A stretch of 56,335 nucleotides of DNA from an uncultured Bacteroidota bacterium (GTDB lineage Bacteria; Bacteroidota; Bacteroidia; JABEUT01), in NCBI GenBank assembly GCA_903863935.1, contig CAIPDV010000093.1, forward strand, positions 1 to 56,335, in the 5' to 3' direction. A program made the translations under genes and the position numbers. Shown here one piece after another: positions 50,679 to 56,335 of this stretch (its first letter is position 1; every line of letters starts with the position of its first letter). The notes under the pieces are model-generated. The model was not told where the DNA came from. It did no database searches and worked only from the letters and a program-made list of their open reading frames with translations.

Positions 50679-51599
50679 TTATCTTCTGGTTGGCCTTTTT
50701 GGAGGGCCGCCTTTCTTGAAGTTGCTTCCGCCTTTAGCAGGACCTTTTGGTTTTTCTGAACGTTCAGACGAGCCTGCTTCAGCAGTTTCAGCGTCATCGG
50801 CTGATTCCTCTGTTTCAGATTGCGATGAAGTTTCGTCTATCACTTCTTTAGCTTCAACTTCACGTTCTTCTTCTTTCTTATCAGCAGGAACTTTATTTGC
50901 TAATTGAGCTTCTTTACGTTCTTCCAGACCTTCTTTAATTGCTGTTACCAATGTATCAACAATAATCTTGATAGATGTTGAAGAATCATCGTTTGCAGGA
51001 ATAGCAAAATCAACTCTGTTTGGATCGGAGTTGGTGTCAACAATAGCAAAGGTTGGGATATTCAATTTATGTGCTTCGGCAATTGCAATATGTTCTTTCG
51101 AAATATCTACTACAAAAATAGCAGCAGGTAAACGGGTCATGTTTGCAATAGAACCTAAGTGGTGTTCTAACTTCTGACGTTGACGTGAAAGTTGGAGTTT
51201 TTCTTTCTTCGAAAGAGTATCCAAGGTTCCATCCGTAGCCATTTTATTCATGTCCGACATCTTCCTTACAGAACGGCGGATAGTAGCAAAGTTGGTTAAC
51301 ATACCACCGGTCCATCTTTCAGTAACGCTAGGGAAATTAATATCCTTCAAACTGTCGCTGATAATCTTCTTAGCTTGCTTTTTGGTAGCTACAAAAAGGA
51401 TGGTTCTGCCTGACTTTGCAATTTGTTTCATTGCATTGGCAGCTTCATCCAACTTTATCATGGTCTTGTTTAAGTCAATGATATGGATACCGTTCTTTTC
51501 TCCGAATACATAAGGAGCAATATTTGGATTCCATTTTCTTTTCAGGTGACCGAAGTGAGCTCCTGCTTCTAAAAGATTTTCAAACGAGGTTCTTGGCAT
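50679..51599 (-). CDS. rpsB: 30S ribosomal protein S2 with acidic tail
   Basis: 306 residues. Core starts FENLLEAGAHFGHLKRKWNP and includes RWTGGMLTNFATI. The last 75 residues are an added low-complexity tail, first Glu-rich then Gly/Lys/Pro-rich (KGGSNFKKGGPPKRPTRR). Similar tails occur on S2 in Bacteroidota as I recall. Confidence 0.95.
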   Translation of the reverse strand: MPRTSFENLLEAGAHFGHLKRKWNPNIAPYVFGEKNGIHIIDLNKTMIKLDEAANAMKQIAKSGRTILFVATKKQAKKIISDSLKDINFPSVTERWTGGMLTNFATIRRSVRKMSDMNKMATDGTLDTLSKKEKLQLSRQRQKLEHHLGSIANMTRLPAAIFVVDISKEHIAIAEAHKLNIPTFAIVDTNSDPNRVDFAIPANDDSSTSIKIIVDTLVTAIKEGLEERKEAQLANKVPADKKEEEREVEAKEVIDETSSQSETEESADDAETAEAGSSERSEKPKGPAKGGSNFKKGGPPKRPTRR

Positions 51600-51602
51600 G
51601 AA

Positions 51603-51640
51603 GTTAGTTATGAGTTATGAGTTATAAGTTATAAGTTATG
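51603..51640. repeat. GTTATGAGTTATAAG direct-repeat words in the rpsB-rpsI spacer
   Basis: Five or so near-copies of AGTTATGAGTTATAAG stand in tandem between rpsI and rpsB; the same words appear inverted at 34029-34096. Confidence 0.6.
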
Positions 51641-51698
51641 TCCTTTTTATATTTTTAATTTCAATTTATCTAATCAGTTAAATCAAATGAATCATAGT

Positions 51699-52091
51699 CT
51701 ATCGTTTTGTAAACTGGAATCTCTTACGGGCTTTCTTTTGTCCCGGTTTTTTACGTTCCACCATACGTGGGTCACGTGTTAAGAGTTCAGCAGCACGGAG
51801 TAATGGTTTGTTTTCAGGATTTTCCTTAACCAAAGCGCGGGCAATAGCAAGGCGAAGTGCTTCAGCTTGTCCTTTAATTCCTCCGCCTTCAATAATGGCA
51901 TTCACATCATGCACAATTGCCTCCGGAGTAATAACTCCAAATGGCTGGCGAACGATGGTTCTTAAAATTCCAGTATGGAAATATTCGTTGTAATCTCTGT
52001 CGTTGATGGTGATTTTGCCTTTACCCTTGGTCATGTAAATGCGGGCAACGCTGGTTTTCCTTCTTCCAATGGTGTGAATAATTTCACTCAT
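51699..52091 (-). CDS. rpsI: 30S ribosomal protein S9
   Basis: 130 residues. GRRKTSVARIYMTKGKGKI at the start and DPRMVERKKPGQKKARKRFQ at the end, the basic tail that reaches the P-site tRNA; ends FTKR. Fourteen bases after rplM. Confidence 0.96.
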   Translation of the reverse strand: MSEIIHTIGRRKTSVARIYMTKGKGKITINDRDYNEYFHTGILRTIVRQPFGVITPEAIVHDVNAIIEGGGIKGQAEALRLAIARALVKENPENKPLLRAAELLTRDPRMVERKKPGQKKARKRFQFTKR

Positions 52092-52105
52092 GAGTTCGTA
52101 TTGTA

Positions 52106-52552
52106 TTAATTAAATTTAAGTTCTTTCGGTTGTTGTGCTTCATGCGGATGTTTGCCACCTGTGTAAATAAAACAGTTGGTAAGAAGCTTTGCACCCAGTT
52201 TGTTCTTAGGCAACATACCTTTAATAGCATGCTCCAGAATACGGGTAGCATCCTTTTGAGCTACTTTCTCAGGAGTTGAAAAACGTTGTCCGCCCGGGTA
52301 ACCGGTGTGGCGGATGTAGGTTTTATTGGTAAATTTTTTACCCGTAAACTTTGCGCCTTCGGCATTGATAATGATTACCTGATCGCCGCAATCAACATGC
52401 GGTGTGTAAGAGGCTTTATGTTTGCCGCGAAGGATCTTTGAAACTTCAGAAGCGAGACGCCCAACAATTTGATTGTCGGCATCTACAATGAACCATTCTT
52501 TTTTTACGGTTCCGCTATTCGCAGAGATGGTTTTATAGCTTGGTGTATCCAC
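52106..52552 (-). CDS. rplM: 50S ribosomal protein L13
   Basis: 148 residues. WFIVDADNQIVGRLASEVSKIL and the late GMLPKNKLGAKLL identify L13. First gene of the rplM-rpsI-rpsB-tsf cluster. Confidence 0.96.
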   Translation of the reverse strand: MDTPSYKTISANSGTVKKEWFIVDADNQIVGRLASEVSKILRGKHKASYTPHVDCGDQVIIINAEGAKFTGKKFTNKTYIRHTGYPGGQRFSTPEKVAQKDATRILEHAIKGMLPKNKLGAKLLTNCFIYTGGKHPHEAQQPKELKFN

Positions 52553-52606
52553 AATAATTTAGTTTATTTTGTACTTTTCTTTCTCTTGATTTTTGAAAAA
52601 GGGTTG

Positions 52607-52614
52607 CAAAGATA
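52607..52614 (-). promoter_or_regulatory. -7 promoter box TATCTTTG of the ribosomal cluster
   Basis: The minus strand reads TATCTTTG 54 bases before the rplM ATG. Confidence 0.55.
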
Positions 52615-52721
52615 AATATTATTTTAATACAGACGCACTATTTTATAATCTTTTGGGAGGTATTTTGATATTCCCGCCAAACTTTAATAACAACTTATAA
52701 ACAGGTTTCTGTTCTTAAAGC

Positions 52722-52761
52722 AAAAAATCCCGGCTGGTATAGGTTACCGACCGGGATTTTT
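52722..52761 (-). terminator. Terminator of the T9SS-protein gene
   Basis: AAAAATCCCGG (52723-52733) pairs with CCGGGATTTTT (52751-52761) around a 17-base partly paired loop, with flanking A and T runs. It lies 18 bases after the stop at 52780. Confidence 0.8.
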
Positions 52762-52779
52762 GAAAGATCGAAAAAGAGA

Positions 52780-53772
52780 CTATTTAACTACACTGAACTT
52801 ACCAACATTAAGTTGGGTACCAGTGTTATCATACATTTTGTAAAGGTATAATCCGGTAGAATATTGTGTTGTATTAATGGTAATCTTATTGTTAGTCATA
52901 GTATACAAACCAACAATTTTACCTGTGATATCGAACACTTCAATGTGGCTAGCCTGAACATGGTTGGTAACGGCCAAAGTAACCTGGCTGTTTGCAGGGT
53001 TTGGATATACTGCAACCTTAGCTTCTTCTGAAGCTACATTGTTTATACCTAGAACGACACTTCCTTGGTCAATATCTAACGTATCATGTCTTTTTGGGCT
53101 TTGACCAGGGTATAAAGTACATGCACTGAAAACAATTAATACGGTATCAGGCAGTACATTTGTAGAATCGTAATTGATATTCATGGAAATCGGGGTCCAT
53201 GTAGTTGTTTTGGAATTATTTTTCCAAACTGCACCACCGATTAAAACACGTTTACCCAAGGTAGGGTAGAAGTGATACATTCCAATTGTGCATGAACAAG
53301 TATCGGTTCCATTCGGAAGATACTGATAATTGAATGCAAAGGATTTCAATTGGTTATTGCAAGGAATACCGGTTTTAATAGTTGCAGTTAACATAGAAAT
53401 ATTAACGTTGATATAAGCCAACAGCATAAGGCCATTGGTTTGAGGATATGCGAAGCCATATCCGGCTAATGCAGCATACGTTGTTGGGGTCATAGAATCG
53501 GAAACGATTTGTGCATAATAGCTACCTGCTAAAGGTGCAGGTTTGGTAGTGCCTCGGAATACAGTTATAGGACTGCTGCCTAAAAGAGCACTGTTGTCAA
53601 GGTTAAAATCCCACCATCCGCTACTGCCATTTCCGGTATTAGGGTCCATTGCTGAAGGAGCAATAACGTTAGTACTCCAAGTTTCAAACCCGAGGTTTGG
53701 TATAATTTGTGCCGATAATTTAGGAAGACCTAAAATTACAAGAGCACTTAAAGATAAAAGTAGTTTTTTCAT
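52780..53772 (-). CDS. T9SS-sorted secreted protein
   Basis: 330 residues. Signal peptide MKKLLLSLSALVILGLPKLSAQ. Residues about 25-235 form a beta-rich domain (LGFETWSTN opening, like PCMD/CBM-type jelly rolls). C-terminal T9SS type A sorting domain from VAVYPNPANSQVTLAV to the end VGKFSVVK. Exported by type IX secretion and attached to or released from the surface. Ligand unknown. Confidence 0.87.
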   Translation of the reverse strand: MKKLLLSLSALVILGLPKLSAQIIPNLGFETWSTNVIAPSAMDPNTGNGSSGWWDFNLDNSALLGSSPITVFRGTTKPAPLAGSYYAQIVSDSMTPTTYAALAGYGFAYPQTNGLMLLAYINVNISMLTATIKTGIPCNNQLKSFAFNYQYLPNGTDTCSCTIGMYHFYPTLGKRVLIGGAVWKNNSKTTTWTPISMNINYDSTNVLPDTVLIVFSACTLYPGQSPKRHDTLDIDQGSVVLGINNVASEEAKVAVYPNPANSQVTLAVTNHVQASHIEVFDITGKIVGLYTMTNNKITINTTQYSTGLYLYKMYDNTGTQLNVGKFSVVK

Positions 53773-53794
53773 GTTTTGTATTTGTTTTATGATG

Positions 53795-53802
53795 CAAATA
53801 TA
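53795..53802 (-). promoter_or_regulatory. -7 promoter box TATATTTG
   Basis: The minus strand reads TATATTTG 22 bases before ATG 53772. Confidence 0.5.
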
Positions 53803-53891
53803 GTTAATTTCACATAATTCGCGGTTCTACAATCAAAAATTGCAATTAAGTTTGTGCCCCGCCTTCCTCAATAATTGGAATTCGGGCAAGC

Positions 53892-55430
53892 ATGAATAAC
53901 GAAGAACACTTTAAAAATGTAATATCCCATAGTAAAGAGTATGGGTTTATTTTCCCCTCAAGCGAAATATACGATGGCCTTAGTGCTGTGTATGATTACG
54001 GTACGTATGGGGTTGAATTGAAAAACAACATTCGCAGCTACTGGTGGAAAGCCATGGTGCAGATGAATGAAAATATTGTAGGACTTGATTCTGCAATATT
54101 TATGCACCCTACTATATGGAAAGCTTCCGGCCACGTAGATGCTTTTAACGATCCTCTGATTGATAACAAAGATTCCAAAAAGCGTTACCGGGCAGATGTT
54201 TTAATAGAAGAATACCTTGCCAAACAAGCTGATAAAATTGAAAAGGAAGTTGAGAAAGCTAAAAAGCGTTTTGGTGAGAAATTTGATGAAATATTGTATC
54301 GTTCTACCAATCCTAGGATAGTGGATATAGAAACAAATGGAAAGTATATCTATTTACGCTTTAAACAGGCGATGGAGGCTAGTGACCTGGCAGATTTAAG
54401 ACAAATTATTGTGGATTGTGAAATTGTTTGTCCTATATCCGGCACTAAAAACTGGACCGATGTGAGGCAATTCAATTTGATGTTCTCAACCAGCATGGGT
54501 GCCATGGAGGAAAGCTCCAATCAATTATACCTCCGCCCTGAAACAGCCCAGGGTATTTTCGTGAATTTTTTAAATGTGCAAAAAACCACCCGGATGAAAA
54601 TTCCGTTTGGTATTGCACAAACCGGAAAAGCTTTTCGGAATGAGATTGTTGCAAGGCAATTTATTTTCCGAATGCGGGAATTTGAACAGATGGAAATGCA
54701 ATTTTTTGTGCAGCCGGGTACTGAAATAGAATGGTATGAAAGCTGGAAGAAACGCAGACTTGCATGGCACCATAATCTTGGATTCCCAACTACCAAATAC
54801 CGTTTTAAAGACCATACCAAATTAGCACACTACGCCAACGCGGCAGCCGATATTGAATTTGAATTTCCATTCGGATTTAAAGAAATTGAGGGCATACATT
54901 CACGCACCGATTTTGATTTGAAGAGCCATGAAAAATTCTCTGGCAAAAAATTGCAATATTTTGACCCTGAACTGAACAGCAGTTATGTTCCTTATGTAGT
55001 GGAAACATCCATTGGGCTCGACAGGATGGTGCTGGCGATACTGTCTCAATCCTTACAAACAGAGAAACTGGAAGATGGAACAACACGTGACGTAATGAGC
55101 ATTCCACATTTTTTAGCTCCGGTAAAAGCAGCGGTTTTACCATTAATGAAAAAGGACGGCCTGCCGGAAAAAGCATTGGAACTGTTTAACAAACTCAAAC
55201 TGCACTCTTTTTGTCAGTATGATGAAAAGGATTCTATTGGTAAACGCTACAGAAGACAAGATGCAATTGGAACTCCCTATGCTATAACGATCGACCATCA
55301 GACATTGGAAGACAATACCGTAACCATTCGCGACCGAGATACCATGAAACAGGAACGCATCAATATGGATGAAGTGGAAAGCATTGTTATGAAGAAAGTT
55401 GATATAACTGAAGCATTGAGACGCTTGTAG
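53892..55430 (+). CDS. glyS: Glycyl-tRNA synthetase, dimeric (GlyQS) type
   Basis: 512 residues. FIFPSSEIYDGLSAVYDYG at the start, class II motif 2 region AFRNEIVARQFIFRMREFEQ, and motif 3 near VVETSIGLDRMVLAIL; C-terminal anticodon-binding domain from about 395. This is the single-chain alpha2 form, as in archaea, eukaryotes and many Bacteroidota. Confidence 0.95.
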   Translation: MNNEEHFKNVISHSKEYGFIFPSSEIYDGLSAVYDYGTYGVELKNNIRSYWWKAMVQMNENIVGLDSAIFMHPTIWKASGHVDAFNDPLIDNKDSKKRYRADVLIEEYLAKQADKIEKEVEKAKKRFGEKFDEILYRSTNPRIVDIETNGKYIYLRFKQAMEASDLADLRQIIVDCEIVCPISGTKNWTDVRQFNLMFSTSMGAMEESSNQLYLRPETAQGIFVNFLNVQKTTRMKIPFGIAQTGKAFRNEIVARQFIFRMREFEQMEMQFFVQPGTEIEWYESWKKRRLAWHHNLGFPTTKYRFKDHTKLAHYANAAADIEFEFPFGFKEIEGIHSRTDFDLKSHEKFSGKKLQYFDPELNSSYVPYVVETSIGLDRMVLAILSQSLQTEKLEDGTTRDVMSIPHFLAPVKAAVLPLMKKDGLPEKALELFNKLKLHSFCQYDEKDSIGKRYRRQDAIGTPYAITIDHQTLEDNTVTIRDRDTMKQERINMDEVESIVMKKVDITEALRRL

Positions 55431-55431
55431 A

Positions 55432-55451
55432 AGGAATTTAAAAGGATTCCT
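55432..55451. other. Short hairpin after glyS
   Basis: AGGAAT-ttaaaagg-ATTCCT is a 6-bp stem just after the glyS stop. A weak terminator candidate because the T-run is poor. Confidence 0.35.
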
Positions 55452-55680
55452 GTTCCCCTTATTGGTAGCATGTTCTGTGCCCAAAAGAAATTATGGAAGC
55501 ATGTATGAAGCTATTTAGGATAAAATAGTCTTAAAGAACTATAAACTAGTTTATAAGCAATAATTAACAGATAATCAACAATGTAAGTAGTGTTAGTCTA
55601 GCAGATTGTAATTATTTAACATAATATATACATAATAATGTACTAACTTGCGCGTTCTTAATATCCTGTTATTTAGTCAG

Positions 55681-55797
55681 ATGTATTTGATGAATGTAAA
55701 AGAGCCACGGCTTAAGCGTGATACGCGCATGCGTTATGAGTACAGCGTAGTCACTTTCAGAGAAATACATAACCATTATAAAAAATTGGATAAATAG
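55681..55797 (+). CDS. Small basic protein, unknown
   Basis: 38 residues, starting MYLMNVKEPRLKRDTRMRYE and ending IHNHYKKLDK. Codons and a strongly basic, helix-like composition make it look real; a start at the second Met (55690) is also possible. It precedes the alpha-CTD-like gene by 20 bases. Not recognised; a small DNA-binding or regulatory peptide is conceivable. Confidence 0.45.
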   Translation: MYLMNVKEPRLKRDTRMRYEYSVVTFREIHNHYKKLDK

Positions 55798-55817
55798 TAA
55801 TTATAGAATTAGATACC

Positions 55818-56198
55818 TTGGCAAAACAAATAAAATATAACGAATACCCTAAAGAAATTGGTATCAGCAAGCAATACCATTCAAATACCTGGTCCGAGAT
55901 TATTGAAAGTAGTTACCATGGTAATGAAAAAGTATCTTCTGAAATGGAATCCAAATTTCTATGGAATACTGATCTTTCACAAAGGGCTATAAATGTTTGT
56001 AAACTCCATGATTTCAATGGCCGGAAATCCATCGAAATAGGTAATTTGCTGGCAGAAGACTTTAAGCCGCTTGCCACTATAGGCGATTTGTGCAAATGGA
56101 CAAAAGAAGAATTAATGGAGCTTCAAAATTGCGGCCCAAAAACTATAGTTGAATTTGAAGTGCTGCTTGCACAGTATAATCGTACCCTTCAGAAATAA
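55818..56198 (+). CDS. Stand-alone RNA polymerase alpha-CTD-like protein
   Basis: 126 residues from TTG 55818. The C-terminal 70 residues read LSQRAINVCKLHDF...TIGDLCKWTKEELMELQNCGPKTIVEFEVLL, the two helix-hairpin-helix units of the RNA polymerase alpha C-terminal domain, which binds UP-element DNA and activators. No alpha N-terminal assembly domain is present. The first 50 residues are unfamiliar. May modulate transcription or belong to an accessory element. Confidence 0.72.
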   Translation: MAKQIKYNEYPKEIGISKQYHSNTWSEIIESSYHGNEKVSSEMESKFLWNTDLSQRAINVCKLHDFNGRKSIEIGNLLAEDFKPLATIGDLCKWTKEELMELQNCGPKTIVEFEVLLAQYNRTLQK

Positions 56199-56233
56199 GT
56201 AAACGGCACAGTATTACACGGATATATTTTTTT

Positions 56234-56309
56234 GCCAACGCTTTAATACGATTGGATGCAAAACACATCTGTGGCTAGTTCTGAGTGATATGCAGGCACA
56301 GATGTTGGC
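56234..56309. repeat. Nested inverted repeat after the alpha-CTD-like gene
   Basis: GCCAAC (56234-56239) pairs with GTTGGC (56304-56309) and, inside, ACATCTGTG (56265-56273) pairs with CACAGATGT (56297-56305); the two right arms overlap by two bases. Possible terminator or element end. Confidence 0.45.
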
Positions 56310-56335
56310 GTAATTATACTATACTATAAATAAAT

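Noticed and set aside
1-56335. tRNA and rRNA genes
   Set aside because: I looked for T-loop words (GTTCGAATC type) with acceptor stems and for rRNA cores and saw none; a covariance search would be decisive.

Overview
The window looks like a chromosomal segment of a member of the Bacteroidota. The evidence is a set of TAnnTTTG promoter -7 boxes (the Bacteroidota consensus) with few Shine-Dalgarno sequences, a protein and several gene relics with type IX secretion (T9SS type A) C-terminal sorting domains, families I know mainly from this phylum (DUF4290, HU-CCDC81/SPOR, PSP1/RicT with an Asn/Arg-rich tail, KorA with a fused gamma domain), and many short palindromic intergenic repeats. The exact genus cannot be told from sequence alone. 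No tRNA, rRNA or CRISPR array was seen.

Layout. 1-2.5 kb: AT-rich accessory island with the tail of a transposase and a compact three-gene operon (two membrane proteins plus a RES-domain NAD-consuming-type enzyme). 2.8-8.3 kb: 2-oxoacid:ferredoxin oxidoreductase operon (GltD/NfnB-like flavoprotein, korA, korB) with a VapBC-type toxin-antitoxin pair wedged inside. 8.3-15.7 kb: a REP-like repeat cluster, a broken T9SS gene, an alpha/beta-hydrolase lipoprotein, cinA, kdsB, an OmpA-family protein and two tandem paralogous membrane proteins. 15.8-28.5 kb: aspS, an SRPBCC protein, hicBA, ppiD, a DUF4290 gene, murA (active-site Cys replaced by Asp), a YadA-head/S74 surface protein, the adenine-salvage pair mtnN-apt, and a TlpA-like thioredoxin. 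28.6-36.5 kb: a YD-repeat-like gene, lipoproteins, a DUF2306-like protein, a hybrid histidine kinase, nadK, an HU/SPOR protein. 36.6-46.6 kb: ricT, outer-membrane protein, a GT39 glycosyltransferase/DUF502/GlcD-like cluster, a lipoprotein-mnmA pair, a single-domain response regulator and pyrH. 46.7-49.8 kb: second accessory patch with an orphan antitoxin, a winged-helix/membrane protein pair, a T9SS relic, a HepT/MntA locus whose toxin has a nonsense codon, and a small secreted protein between two near-identical terminators. 49.8-52.6 kb: ribosomal/translation cluster rplM-rpsI-rpsB-tsf. 52.8-56.3 kb: a T9SS-sorted protein, glyS, and a small-ORF/alpha-CTD-like pair.

Working together: core metabolism and translation genes are interleaved with at least four toxin-antitoxin-type loci, three relics of T9SS genes and several families of hairpin repeats. 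The strongest candidate for an undescribed system is the RES operon at 367-2542. Also worth attention are the disabled HepT toxin beside an intact MntA, the helically phased ATAACAG repeats at 18.3 kb, and a 30-bp repeat that begins exactly on the stop codons of unrelated genes.
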